This document shows, in pieces, positions 34,267 through 42,607 of a stretch of DNA of 48,011 nucleotides. The stretch spans positions 1 through 48,011 of the forward strand of contig JAKVCO010000026.1 of assembly GCA_022448245.1 (NCBI GenBank), written 5' to 3'. A program made the position numbers and the translations under genes. How positions within the stretch are numbered: position 1 is the first letter of the stretch; each line of letters starts with the position of its first letter. The notes below the pieces were generated by a model. It did no database searches. It was not told the origin of the DNA and saw only the letters and a list, made by a program, of their open reading frames with translations. Origin of the DNA: Paracoccaceae bacterium (lineage in GTDB: Bacteria; Pseudomonadota; Alphaproteobacteria; Rhodobacterales; Rhodobacteraceae).

Positions 34267-35527
34267 TGAAGTGCGCGCGCTACCATGGATATGGGAGTTT
34301 TGGGCGCACGAGCATCAGCTGCCTCCAGCGGGGAGTTGGCGAAATTGGGTGATCCTCGGCGGGCGCGGCTCGGGCAAGACAAGGGCGGGCTCTGAATGGA
34401 TCCGCACGCAGGTTGAAGGGTCTTTACCCTATGATGAGGGCAAGTGTCGGCGGGTCGCTTTGGTGGGTGAAACCTACGATCAGGCTCGGGACGTCATGGT
34501 CTTTGGAGAGAGCGGCATAATCGCATGTTCGCCACCCGACCGGCGCCCAACATGGGAAGCGACACGCCGGCGGCTCGTTTGGCCAAATGGGGCGGAGGCG
34601 AAGTGCTTTTCTGCTAAGGACGCAGAGGCGCTTCGCGGGCCGCAGTTTGACTGCGCGTGGGCGGATGAGTTGGCCAAATGGCCCGTCAACGATGCGTGGA
34701 GCAACCTGCAACTTGCTTTGCGGCTCGGCGAAGAACCTCGCGCGTTGGTGACAACGACGCCGCGCAATGTGGCGTGTTTGCGAGAGATCCTCGAGGCGTC
34801 ATCGACGGTTCAGACCCAGGCTCCGACGGAGGCGAACCGAGCGTATTTGGCATCGTCTTTCTTGGAGGAAGTACGGGCCCGTTATGTCGCCGGTAGCCGA
34901 AAGGCGAGAGAAGAGTTGGATGGTGTCCTGCTGAATGACGCCGAAGGGGCGTTGTGGCAGCGCGAGAGTCTGCAGCGGGCGCGCTTTGACATACGTCCTT
35001 CGGTGGATCGGATCGTCGTCGCCGTTGATCCGCCTGCCGGATCGACAGGGGATGCTTGCGGGATTGTTGTCGTCGGTGTGGCCATGGATGGCCCGCCGAT
35101 TGATTGGCAGGCCTATGTGCTGGCGGATTGCTCGGTCGAGGCGGGGACGCCGCTGAAGTGGGCCCAGGCCGCCTGTGCTGCGGCGCGCGATTATGATGCC
35201 GATCGCATCGTGGCGGAAGTGAACCAAGGTGGTGCGATGGTCGAGGCCATGATCCGCCAAGTGGACCCGCTCATTGCCTACCGCGGGGTTCACGCCACGC
35301 GCGGCAAGCTTGCTCGGGCAGAGCCTGTGGCGGGCCTTTATGAAGCGGGCCGCGTGCGACACGCGCGCGGTCTGGAGCTCTTGGAAGAGCAGATGTTTCA
35401 GATGACGACACATGGCTATCAGGGCGAGGGATCGCCTGATCGGCTCGACGCATTGGTCTGGGCACTCACGGATGCGGTGCTCGAACCAGGCAAGCTTTGG
35501 CAAGCACCTCGCGTGCGTGGCCTTTGA
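34160..35527 (+). CDS. g2: GTA g2: large terminase (packaging ATPase and nuclease)
   Basis: Pumps DNA into the head and cuts it after a headful. With ATG 34160 it has 455 residues: Walker A GGRGSGKT at 67-74, Walker B-like CAWADE at 165-170, and an RNase H-like nuclease domain starting at VAVDPPAG near residue 287, with RLDALVWAL near the end. The start is uncertain: ATG 34160 lies inside g1 in another frame, TTG 34196 is an alternative, and ATG 34256 would cut off the conserved WIASVEPKV segment seen at the N-terminus of GTA terminases. Long overlap with g1 suggests coupled translation. Confidence 0.93.
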   Translation: MHQSTSTQHALPLGAAWIASVEPKVQKKLLKGMKDDEVRALPWIWEFWAHEHQLPPAGSWRNWVILGGRGSGKTRAGSEWIRTQVEGSLPYDEGKCRRVALVGETYDQARDVMVFGESGIIACSPPDRRPTWEATRRRLVWPNGAEAKCFSAKDAEALRGPQFDCAWADELAKWPVNDAWSNLQLALRLGEEPRALVTTTPRNVACLREILEASSTVQTQAPTEANRAYLASSFLEEVRARYVAGSRKAREELDGVLLNDAEGALWQRESLQRARFDIRPSVDRIVVAVDPPAGSTGDACGIVVVGVAMDGPPIDWQAYVLADCSVEAGTPLKWAQAACAAARDYDADRIVAEVNQGGAMVEAMIRQVDPLIAYRGVHATRGKLARAEPVAGLYEAGRVRHARGLELLEEQMFQMTTHGYQGEGSPDRLDALVWALTDAVLEPGKLWQAPRVRGL

Positions 35528-35550
35528 AATATAAATCAGGAGCTTACGAG

Positions 35551-36723
35551 ATGGTTTTCAACCTGTTCAATTCAGCCCGCAATGGGGCCGAGGAAGAAAA
35601 AGCCTCCGCTACGGGGCCGGTGATTGCGTATCATTCCTCGGGCCGAATTGCCTGGTCTCCTCGTGATCCGGTAACGCTGACAAAGGTCGGCTTTACAGGC
35701 AATCCCGTGGGCTTCCGCGCTGTGAAGCTGATTGCCGAGGCAGCCGCGGCCTTGCCGCTCGTTCTGCAAGATGCGGAGCGGCGATACGAGACCCATCCGA
35801 TTGCTTCATTGATGCGTCGGCCCAATGCTGGTCAGGGACGTGCAGACCTCTTTGAGGCGCTCTACGGCCAGGTGCTGCTGAGCGGTAACGGCTATGTCGA
35901 GGCCGTTGGTGAAGGCTTCCCCTTGGAGCTGCACGTGTTGCGGTCTGACAGGATGAGCCTTGTGCCTGGGGCCGACGGCTGGCCCATTGCCTATGATTAC
36001 ACCGTAGGCGGGCGTAAGCACCGGTTCCCCATGGCGGAGGGCGTTGGCCCGATCTGCCATATCAAGAGCTTCCATCCCCAAGATGATCATTACGGCCTCT
36101 CACCGCTTCAGGCGGCGGCAACCGCGATTGATGTGCATTCCAGCGCGACACGGTGGTCGAAGTCGTTGCTCGACAACGCGGCCCGTCCTTCGGGAGCGAT
36201 TGTCTACAAGGGCGCCGACGGGCAGGGGCAGATGGGCCCCGATCAGTACGACCGTCTCGTGAGCGAGATGGAGATGCATCATCAGGGCGCGCGCAATGCG
36301 GGCCGTCCGATGCTTCTTGAAGGCGGGCTCGATTGGAAACCCATGGGCTTTTCGCCGTCTGACATGGAGTTCCAGAAGACCAAGGAAGCTGCGGCGCGCG
36401 AGATCGCGACGGCTTTCGGCGTGCCGCCCATGCTCCTGGGGATCCCGGGCGAGGCGACCTATGCAAATTACCAAGAGGCGCATCGCGCGTTTTATCGCCT
36501 GACGGTTCTGCCGCTTGCGGGCAAGGTCTGCCAGGCGCTCTCGGCTTGGCTGGGTTCCATGACGGACGAGGAAATCGAGCTGAAACCGGACCTCGATCAG
36601 GTTCCGGCATTGGCCGCCGAGCGCGAGGCGCAATGGAGCCGTGTGACGGCCGCCGAATTCCTGACCGACGCCGAAAAGCGGCACTTGCTTGGCTTGCCGG
36701 CACTGGAGGTTGGCGATGAGTGA
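35551..36723 (+). CDS. g3: GTA g3: portal protein
   Basis: A 390-residue HK97-type portal that forms the dodecamer through which DNA enters and leaves the head. Recognisable stretches are AVKLIAEAAAALPL, LLSGNGYVEAV and the clip/stem region QEAHRAFYRLTVLPL near residue 310. The start at 35551 has an AGGAG site; an earlier in-frame ATG overlaps g2. It ends inside the start of g3.5 with an eight-base overlap, keeping the head genes coupled. Confidence 0.94.
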   Translation: MVFNLFNSARNGAEEEKASATGPVIAYHSSGRIAWSPRDPVTLTKVGFTGNPVGFRAVKLIAEAAAALPLVLQDAERRYETHPIASLMRRPNAGQGRADLFEALYGQVLLSGNGYVEAVGEGFPLELHVLRSDRMSLVPGADGWPIAYDYTVGGRKHRFPMAEGVGPICHIKSFHPQDDHYGLSPLQAAATAIDVHSSATRWSKSLLDNAARPSGAIVYKGADGQGQMGPDQYDRLVSEMEMHHQGARNAGRPMLLEGGLDWKPMGFSPSDMEFQKTKEAAAREIATAFGVPPMLLGIPGEATYANYQEAHRAFYRLTVLPLAGKVCQALSAWLGSMTDEEIELKPDLDQVPALAAEREAQWSRVTAAEFLTDAEKRHLLGLPALEVGDE

Positions 36724-37030
36724 AGACGAAACCAAAAGTCAGTCTTTTGACCGCGTACCGGTCTACTACACGACCGTTGGCGAGGCGGAGACGCTGGTTA
36801 CAGCGCTTATGACACGTGTTGAGACGCTTGAGCTTTCCATGCGCGAGATGGTCACCGAGCGCGCCGTTGATCAGGAAAAGCAGAAATTCATCGAAGATCG
36901 ATTTAACCGGTTGGATCTGCGACTGGTCAAGATCGAAGGGCATGTGTCTCGATTGGTTTGGCTGATTATCGCGACAATCATCGGCACAGGCATGTCGCTC
37001 ATTATGCGCGGTGGTTTGATCACGCTTTGA
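36716..37030 (+). CDS. g3.5: GTA g3.5: small membrane-anchored protein
   Basis: A 104-residue protein at the position of RcGTA g3.5. A coiled-coil segment (about 20-70, TLVTALMTRVETLELSMREM onward) is followed by one hydrophobic helix at about 80-100, so it may be an inner-membrane protein with the coiled coil in the cytoplasm. Its role in GTA production is not known. The ATG at 36716 overlaps the portal stop. Confidence 0.75.
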   Translation: MSEDETKSQSFDRVPVYYTTVGEAETLVTALMTRVETLELSMREMVTERAVDQEKQKFIEDRFNRLDLRLVKIEGHVSRLVWLIIATIIGTGMSLIMRGGLITL

Positions 37031-37115
37031 TGTCTGGGCCGAAGAATTCCGCAAAACACGACGACCTCGAAGAGAGCGGCGGGGCCGCCAATTTCAGAAA
37101 TTCAGGAGATGCAAT

Positions 37116-37670
37116 ATGGCAGATAGCCTTGGGCTTGAGCGAAAATTCTGCCGGCTCGATGGGCCGGTACTATTGACCGACGACATGGAGATTGAGGGTT
37201 ACGCCTCGCTTTTTGGCGTCAAAGACACCGGCGGCGACGTGGTCGAGGCGGGGGCCTATACCTCTTCTCTGGCAGCGCTCGAGAAGGCCGGTCAGAGCGT
37301 GAAGATGCTTTGGCAGCATCGCCCGGAAGAGCCCATCGGAACGTGGGACGAAGTCCACGAAACCGAGAAGGGCCTTTATGTGAAGGGCCGCCTTTTGCCT
37401 GACGTCGCAAGGGCCCGCGAGGCCGCGGCCTTGCTGCGGGCCGGTGCCATCGACGGCCTTTCCATCGGCTATCGCACGGTGCGTGCATCTAAGAATTCCA
37501 AGGGCCAGCGGCTCTTGGCCGAACTGGAGCTTTGGGAGGTGTCTCTTGTGACGTTCCCGATGCTGCCGGAAGCGCGGGTTGGGTCGAAGGGAAATGAGCC
37601 CGTCGACACTGTTCTGCGTGAACTCGCGGAGGCTCTTGATGAGGCCCGCGCCGAGCTGGCCCGCACCTGA
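37116..37670 (+). CDS. g4: GTA g4: HK97-type prohead protease
   Basis: Matures the capsid by cutting the N-terminal part of g5. The 184 residues show the HK97 protease fold: IEGYASLFGVKDTGGDVVEAGAY, the catalytic His in MLWQHRPEEPIGTW (about residue 70), and the catalytic Ser in DGLSIGYRT (about 116-124), followed by ELELWEVSLVTFPM. The gene is preceded by AGGAGA and lies between g3.5 and the capsid gene, the standard order. Confidence 0.95.
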   Translation: MADSLGLERKFCRLDGPVLLTDDMEIEGYASLFGVKDTGGDVVEAGAYTSSLAALEKAGQSVKMLWQHRPEEPIGTWDEVHETEKGLYVKGRLLPDVARAREAAALLRAGAIDGLSIGYRTVRASKNSKGQRLLAELELWEVSLVTFPMLPEARVGSKGNEPVDTVLRELAEALDEARAELART

Positions 37671-37704
37671 GCCAGCAGTCTCAAAACACCCGAAAGGATG
37701 ATCG

Positions 37705-38868
37705 ATGACGACACCTGAGACGAAGGCTCAGGCCGGGGAAGATCTGTCTCCGGCTCAGGCTGTGAAGCAGGCCCTATCCGGCTTTACGGGGGATCTGCGC
37801 GATTTCCAGGCCGACATTCAAACCCAACTCGAAAAGCAGGAAGAAAAGTTGACCATGCTGACCAAGACCAAACTCACCCGCCCGGCACTGTCTGCTGCGC
37901 CCGTGGAAGTGCCGCACAAGAAAGCGTTCAACGCCTACTTGCGTTCTGGCGACGATGAGGGGCTTCGCGGCCTCGACTTTGAAGAGAAGGCGCTTGCCGT
38001 CTCTGGCGACGGCGGTTTCCTGGTGGATCCGCAGACGTCCGAGCAAGTTCGTTCTGCCCTGTCTTCCACGGCCTCGATCCGCGCAATTGCAAACGTCGTG
38101 AACGTGGAAGCCACGTCCTATGACGTGCTGATCGACCATGGTGATATGGGTGCCGGTTGGGCCTCTGAGGCGTCCAATCTGGTCGAAACGTCGACCCCGC
38201 AGATCGACCGTATCTCGATCGCGCTGCATGAGCTTTCGGCGCTGCCGAAGGCATCCCAGCGTCTGCTCGACGATTCCGCCTTTGATATCGACGGCTGGCT
38301 CGCAGCTCGCATTGCGGACAAGTTCGCGCGCTCTGAAGCTGACGCTTTCATCAATGGCGACGGCATCGATAAGCCACGTGGCTTTCTTACCCACCCGATC
38401 GTCGATGACGCTTCGTGGGCATGGGACAGCCTGGGTTACGTTCCCACGGGTGTCGACGGCGACGTGACCGCAGATGGCATCGTTGATGTGGTCTACGCAC
38501 TGGGCGCTCAGTACCGCGCGAACGGCACGTTCGTGATGAACTCCAAGACGGCATCTCTCGTGCGCAAGCTCAAGGATGCTGACGGCCGCTTCCTGTGGTC
38601 CGATGGTCTGGCAGCTGGTGAGCCTGCGCGTCTGATGGGCTACCCCGTTCTCATCGCGGAAGACATGCCTGACGCAGATGCAGGCGCTGATGCAGTCGCC
38701 TTTGGTGATTTCAACATCGGTTACACGGTCGCTGAGCGTCCTGATCTGCGCGTTCTGCGCGACCCGTTCAGCGCCAAGCCCCACGTGCTGTTCTATGCCA
38801 CCAAGCGCGTCGGCGGTGACGTCAGCGACTTTGCGGCAATCAAAATCCTGAAGTTCGCAGCTTCCTAA
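37705..38868 (+). CDS. g5: GTA g5: major capsid protein
   Basis: An HK97-fold capsid protein of 387 residues. The first 95 residues are helical and charged (the delta or scaffold part, LRDFQADIQTQLEKQEEKLT) and are expected to be removed by g4. The mature protein should start near A96 (ALAVSGDGGFLVDPQTSEQ), matching the processed start of RcGTA capsid. The family pattern continues with AGWASEASNLVE and INGDGIDKPRGFLT. The codon choice is more regular than in its neighbours, as expected for the most abundant product. A hairpin follows the stop. Confidence 0.96.
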   Translation: MTTPETKAQAGEDLSPAQAVKQALSGFTGDLRDFQADIQTQLEKQEEKLTMLTKTKLTRPALSAAPVEVPHKKAFNAYLRSGDDEGLRGLDFEEKALAVSGDGGFLVDPQTSEQVRSALSSTASIRAIANVVNVEATSYDVLIDHGDMGAGWASEASNLVETSTPQIDRISIALHELSALPKASQRLLDDSAFDIDGWLAARIADKFARSEADAFINGDGIDKPRGFLTHPIVDDASWAWDSLGYVPTGVDGDVTADGIVDVVYALGAQYRANGTFVMNSKTASLVRKLKDADGRFLWSDGLAAGEPARLMGYPVLIAEDMPDADAGADAVAFGDFNIGYTVAERPDLRVLRDPFSAKPHVLFYATKRVGGDVSDFAAIKILKFAAS

Positions 38869-38880
38869 GAGCTCGATCAT

Positions 38881-38900
38881 GCGGGGCCTTTGGGCCCTGC
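38881..38900 (+). other. Hairpin after the capsid gene
   Basis: GCGGGGCC and GGCCCTGC form an eight-pair stem with one G-T pair and a four-base loop, 12 bases after g5 and within the largest gap inside the cluster (38869-39012). There is no T-run, so it is more likely a 3' stabiliser or partial terminator that favours capsid over tail transcripts. Confidence 0.5.
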
Positions 38901-39012
38901 AGCGCGCACCAGCATCCTTTGCTTCGTACTGTCACCTTTCCGTCCGAAAACGGCAAAGGCGGTGCGCGCTCTTTCATTATTCAGGGTTTGGGAGCCAGGA
39001 TTGGAGATTTCA

Positions 39013-39612
39013 ATGATGCTCATTGAAGAAACAAGCGTTCCTGACAGCGCTTTGCCGGTGGAGGCGTTCAAGGCCCATTTGCGGCTTGGAACAGGCTTTG
39101 CTGATGATGCGGTTCAAGACGCCGTGCTTGCCTCATTTCTACGAGCGGCCATGGCGGCGATTGAAGCGCGTACAGGCAAGATACTGCTGGACCGGGAATT
39201 CTCTTGGTCGCTGACCTCATGGCGCAACGAAGCTGGGCAACCACTTCCGATCGCGCCGGTCACGGCACTTGTGCAATTGCTGATGCGCGCTTCTGACGGC
39301 GGCGAGACGATTGTGGCCTCGGACCTCTATTATTTGGAACGTGACCAGCACCGGCCTGTCGTTGCACCGAAGGGGAGCTGTCTGCCGACGATCCCATCGG
39401 GGAGCGAAGCTGAAGTGCGGTTCCGCGCAGGGTACGCCCTAGCGTTCGGAGACTTGCCAGCGGATTTGGCCCAGGCCGTCTTTTTGCTGGCGGCGCATTA
39501 TTATGAATATCGCTCGGACGTTGCGCTTAGTGGCTCGCAGTTTCCTTATGGGGTTTCTGTGTTGATCGAGCGCTACAAGACCGTCCGGCTCGTTGCGGGA
39601 TCGATGTCATGA
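39013..39612 (+). CDS. g6: GTA g6: head-tail adaptor
   Basis: A 199-residue connector protein of the gp6-like (HK97 gp6) family that sits under the portal. Features: AFKAHLRLGTGFADDAVQDAV, then AAIEARTGKILLDREFSWSL, and a C-terminal helix-rich part LPADLAQAVFLLAAHYYEYRSD. The start at ATG 39013 follows GGAG; the in-frame ATG at 38890 lies beside the capsid hairpin and has no ribosome site. It overlaps g7 by four bases. Confidence 0.9.
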   Translation: MMLIEETSVPDSALPVEAFKAHLRLGTGFADDAVQDAVLASFLRAAMAAIEARTGKILLDREFSWSLTSWRNEAGQPLPIAPVTALVQLLMRASDGGETIVASDLYYLERDQHRPVVAPKGSCLPTIPSGSEAEVRFRAGYALAFGDLPADLAQAVFLLAAHYYEYRSDVALSGSQFPYGVSVLIERYKTVRLVAGSMS

Positions 39613-39947
39613 CCAGCCCCATGCTCAACAGACCGCTGCTCTTGGAGGAACGCCAACGCGTTGCCGACGGGGCAGGCGGCTATACTGAGAGCTGGGCGCC
39701 ACTGGGAACACTGTGGGCCGAGCTCAAGGCCGGAACTGGACGTGAGCGCGGAGAGGGCATGGCGACGCTGTCCCTGGCGAACTATCGGATTACGGTCCGT
39801 GCGGCGCCCCAGGGGTCGCCCTCTCGCCCCAAGCCTGACCAACGTTTTCGGGATGGTACACGGATCTTTCGGATCCTCGCCGTTCTCGAAAAGGGCACGA
39901 ACGGGCGCTTCCTTCAGTGCAACGCGGTCGAGGAGGTGGTTTCATGA
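39609..39947 (+). CDS. g7: GTA g7: head closure (stopper) protein
   Basis: A 112-residue SPP1 gp16-type head completion protein, small beta-barrel, which closes the portal channel. The pattern LLLEERQRVADGAGGYTESW at 9-28 and the C-terminal DQRFRDGTRIFRILAVLE are typical. It overlaps both neighbours (ATGA type), so g6, g7 and g8 are translationally coupled. Confidence 0.9.
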   Translation: MTSPMLNRPLLLEERQRVADGAGGYTESWAPLGTLWAELKAGTGRERGEGMATLSLANYRITVRAAPQGSPSRPKPDQRFRDGTRIFRILAVLEKGTNGRFLQCNAVEEVVS

Positions 39948-40354
39948 GCTATCGTGCTTCTTCCGCCTTGCAGTCTGCTGTCTACCAGCAGCTGGCCAGT
40001 GACGCGGCGCTGCAGGCGTTGGTCGGGGCCAACATTTATGATGCGCTTCCAACGGGCACGCTACCGACGCTGTACGTGAGCCTGGGGCCTGAAGAGGCCA
40101 AGGATTATTCATCCAAGTCAGGCGGCGCGGCGCACCATGAGTTTGTCATTTCGGTGATCTCTGAGGCCTCTGGTTTTCAGACAGCGAAAGAAGTCGCTGC
40201 GGCGATTTCGGACGCTTTGGTCGATGCTCCGCTTGCACTGAGCGTGGGCGCTCTGACAGGGCTCTGGTTCGTGAAAGCCAAGGCTGCGCGGATTGGAAAT
40301 GATGATACGCGGCGGATTGATCTGACGTTCCGCGCGGCTGTGGACGGGCTCTAG
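39944..40354 (+). CDS. g8: GTA g8: tail terminator protein (DUF3168)
   Basis: A 136-residue protein of the DUF3168 family that caps the tail tube at the head end. The start MSYRASSALQSAVYQQLASD and the middle PTLYVSLGPEEAKDYSSKSG, then HHEFVISVISEASGF, match the family. The ATG at 39944 overlaps the g7 stop and has an AGGAGGTGG site. Confidence 0.9.
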   Translation: MSYRASSALQSAVYQQLASDAALQALVGANIYDALPTGTLPTLYVSLGPEEAKDYSSKSGGAAHHEFVISVISEASGFQTAKEVAAAISDALVDAPLALSVGALTGLWFVKAKAARIGNDDTRRIDLTFRAAVDGL

Positions 40355-40390
40355 GGCTCTAATTTCTCTCAATTGAATGGAGTATGGGCG

Positions 40391-40804
40391 ATGGCTGCTC
40401 AGAACGGAAAGGACCTTCTGGTGAAGGTCGACATGAATGGTTCGGGTCTTTTTGAGACGGTGGCGGGCCTGCGTGCAACGCGCGTGAGCTTCAACACGGA
40501 ACAGGTTGATATCACGAGCGCCGAAAGCACCGGCGGTTGGCGCGAGCTTCTGGCGGGTGCCGGCGTGCGCACGACGTCCATCAGTGGCTCTGGTGTCTTC
40601 AAAGACGCTGACACGGACGCCCGTATGCGTGAGCTGTTTTTCGACGGCGTGAACCCTGATTTCCAGGTGGTGATCCCTGACTTCGGCACTCTTGAGGGGC
40701 CTTTCCAGGTGACGACCCTCGAGTACGCGGGCAACCACGATGGTGAGGCAACCTACGAGATGACCCTGGCGTCTGCAGGCGCGCTCACCTTCGTGGCGCT
40801 CTAA
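40391..40804 (+). CDS. g9: GTA g9: major tail tube protein
   Basis: A 137-residue phage major tail protein 2-type protein that forms the tube hexamers. Features: GKDLLVKVDMNGSGLFETVAGL, FNTEQVDITSAESTGGWREL and the beta-rich C-terminus NHDGEATYEMTLASAGALTF. The start at 40391 has TGGAG. Three bases separate its stop and the g10 start. Confidence 0.93.
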   Translation: MAAQNGKDLLVKVDMNGSGLFETVAGLRATRVSFNTEQVDITSAESTGGWRELLAGAGVRTTSISGSGVFKDADTDARMRELFFDGVNPDFQVVIPDFGTLEGPFQVTTLEYAGNHDGEATYEMTLASAGALTFVAL

Positions 40805-40807
40805 GCC

Positions 40808-41125
40808 ATGGCAAATCCATTCGCGGGCGAAGTGGCAGTGACCCTCGATGGGGAGCGGCGTGTTTGCAAACTGACGCTGGGCGCCCTCGCAGAGCTCGAG
40901 AGCGACCTCGGTGAAGAAAGCCTTGTTGCGCTGATCGAGCGGTTCGAGGGCACAAACTACAAGGCAAGCGATGTGCTGGCTTTGCTGGTGGCCGGCCTGC
41001 GCGGCGGCGGCTGGACGGGGACGCGTCAAGATTTGCTCACGGCGGAGATCGAAGGCGGCCTTGAGGAAGCGGCACGGGTGGCAGCAAAGCTGTTGGTCGT
41101 GGCCTTTGCGCCGTTTGGGTCATGA
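40808..41125 (+). CDS. g10: GTA g10: tail assembly protein
   Basis: A 105-residue protein of the GTA-specific g10 family (TAC-like). It begins MANPFAGEVAVTLDGERRVC and has the helix LTLGALAELESDLGEESLVAL. In RcGTA it corresponds to a tail assembly chaperone that works with g10.1 and the tape measure protein. It overlaps g10.1 by four bases. Confidence 0.85.
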   Translation: MANPFAGEVAVTLDGERRVCKLTLGALAELESDLGEESLVALIERFEGTNYKASDVLALLVAGLRGGGWTGTRQDLLTAEIEGGLEEAARVAAKLLVVAFAPFGS

Positions 41126-41322
41126 GCGGTTTTGATTGGCCTGGTTTGTGCGAGCTGGGCATCTCGCGGCTTCGGTTGAAGCCCGATGAGTTCTGGCGGC
41201 TCACCCCGGCAGAACTGCGCTTGATGGTCGGAACGACTGCGCCGCGCCCCATGGGGCGCGACAGGCTTGCGGATCTGATGGCCGAATTTCCAGATATGAC
41301 AAAGGAGCCGAGTGATGGCTGA
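41122..41322 (+). CDS. g10.1: GTA g10.1: small tail assembly chaperone
   Basis: A 66-residue protein matching the TIGR02216 phage tail assembly chaperone type: MSGFDWPGLCELGISRLRLK then EFWRLTPAELRLMVG. It overlaps g10 by ATGA and g11 by eight bases. In lambda-like phages the two chaperones arise by a frameshift; here they are separate genes joined by overlapping start and stop codons. Confidence 0.85.
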   Translation: MSGFDWPGLCELGISRLRLKPDEFWRLTPAELRLMVGTTAPRPMGRDRLADLMAEFPDMTKEPSDG

Positions 41323-41965
41323 TTTCGAAGGCCTCGAGGCTGAGTTCTCAGATTTGGAGGGCAGCCTGGAAGGCGCCCGTGTGATGACGGCGGCCTTTTC
41401 GTCCGAGATCCAACGTGTGCAGGGTTCTCTGGCGTCTGTGAATGTGGATGTTCGGACTTTCGACCGTGGGTTGTCGAAAGGTCTGAAGAAGGCCTTCGAC
41501 GGGGTGATCTTCAAGGGGCTCGATCTTAGTGACGCGCTGGGCGTCTTGGGAGAGAGCCTCTCGCGCACTGTCTACAACGCCGCCATCACTCCGGTGATGG
41601 ACGGGTTCGGAAGTGCCATCGCAAATGGCATCGGTGGCCTCTTTGGGGCCAGCCCTTTCGCCAAAGGCGGCGCATTTGTCGGCGGCAACGTGATGCCCTT
41701 TGCCAAGGGCGGTGTGGTGAGCGCGGCGACGACTTTTCCGATGCGGTCCGGGGTGGGGCTGATGGGCGAGGCTGGTCCCGAGGCGATCATGCCCTTGAGC
41801 AGGGGCCCTGACGGCAGCCTTGGTGTGCGCGCGGGCGGTGGCGGACGGGCAATGAATGTCACCATCAACGTTTCGACGCCGGACGTGGCGGGCTTCCAGC
41901 GAAGCCAGGCGCAGGTCGCGGCGCAGGTGAACCGGGCTTTGGCCCGCGGGCAACGCAACGCCTGA
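41315..41965 (+). CDS. g11: GTA g11: short tape measure protein
   Basis: A 216-residue tape measure protein, far shorter than phage versions and in line with the short tail of RcGTA. The first 40 residues are acidic and helical; a hydrophobic Gly/Ala-rich section (about 110-145, ANGIGGLFGASPFAKGGAFV) and the GEAGPEAIMPLSRGPDG motif follow, ending with a Thr/Val-rich part. The ATG at 41315 is preceded by AAAGGAG; a GTG three bases earlier is also possible. Confidence 0.9.
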   Translation: MADFEGLEAEFSDLEGSLEGARVMTAAFSSEIQRVQGSLASVNVDVRTFDRGLSKGLKKAFDGVIFKGLDLSDALGVLGESLSRTVYNAAITPVMDGFGSAIANGIGGLFGASPFAKGGAFVGGNVMPFAKGGVVSAATTFPMRSGVGLMGEAGPEAIMPLSRGPDGSLGVRAGGGGRAMNVTINVSTPDVAGFQRSQAQVAAQVNRALARGQRNA

Positions 41966-41977
41966 GAGGGATAAACG

Positions 41978-42607
41978 ATGTTTCATGAAGTAAGATTCCC
42001 AGCGACGCTGAGCTTCGGCTCAGTCGGCGGGCCTGAAAGACGCACGGAAATTGTGACCCTAGCTAACGGCTTTGAGGAGCGGAACACGCCCTGGGCCCAT
42101 TCCCGCAGGCGCTATGATGCGGGCGTTGCGATGAGATCGCTCGATGATGTCGAAGAGCTCATCGCATTCTTCGAGGCGCGACACGGTCAGCTGTTCGGCT
42201 TTCGCTGGAAAGATTGGTCGGATTTTCGGTCTGTTCCCTCGAGCCGCGAGGTTGATTTCACCGACCAGGTGATTGGCAACGGTGACGGCTCCACGACGCA
42301 ATTCCAATTGGTGAAGGTCTATAGGTCAGGGTCGCAGAACTATTCTCGCCCGATCCGTAAACCCGTTAACGGGACGGTGCGCATCGGTTGGGGAGACGCG
42401 GAAAAGACCGAAGGTGTCGATTACACGATCGACTACACAAGCGGTCTGATCTCCTTCACGTCGCCACCGCCGGAAGAGGCTGAAATCGTTGCAGGGTACG
42501 AGTTCGACGTGCCGGTGCGGTTCGACACGCCGCAGATCCAGACTTCTGTTGCGGCCTTTAGGGCCGGTGATGCGCCGTCTGTGCCAGTGGTGGAGGTCCG
42601 GGTATGA
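41978..42607 (+). CDS. g12: GTA g12: distal tail protein (DUF2460)
   Basis: A 209-residue protein of the DUF2460/TIGR02217 family, which forms the ring at the tail end. The pattern MFHEVRFPATLSFGSVGGPE, then FFEARHGQLFGFRWKDWSD and the beta-rich C-terminal part are typical. It overlaps g13 by four bases. In RcGTA this ring joins the tube with the hub. Confidence 0.93.
   Translation: MFHEVRFPATLSFGSVGGPERRTEIVTLANGFEERNTPWAHSRRRYDAGVAMRSLDDVEELIAFFEARHGQLFGFRWKDWSDFRSVPSSREVDFTDQVIGNGDGSTTQFQLVKVYRSGSQNYSRPIRKPVNGTVRIGWGDAEKTEGVDYTIDYTSGLISFTSPPPEEAEIVAGYEFDVPVRFDTPQIQTSVAAFRAGDAPSVPVVEVRV

Noticed and set aside
41122..41125. Programmed frameshift between g10 and g10.1, as in tail chaperones of lambda
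   Set aside because: No slippery heptamer was seen near the junction; g10.1 has its own ATG overlapping the g10 stop.
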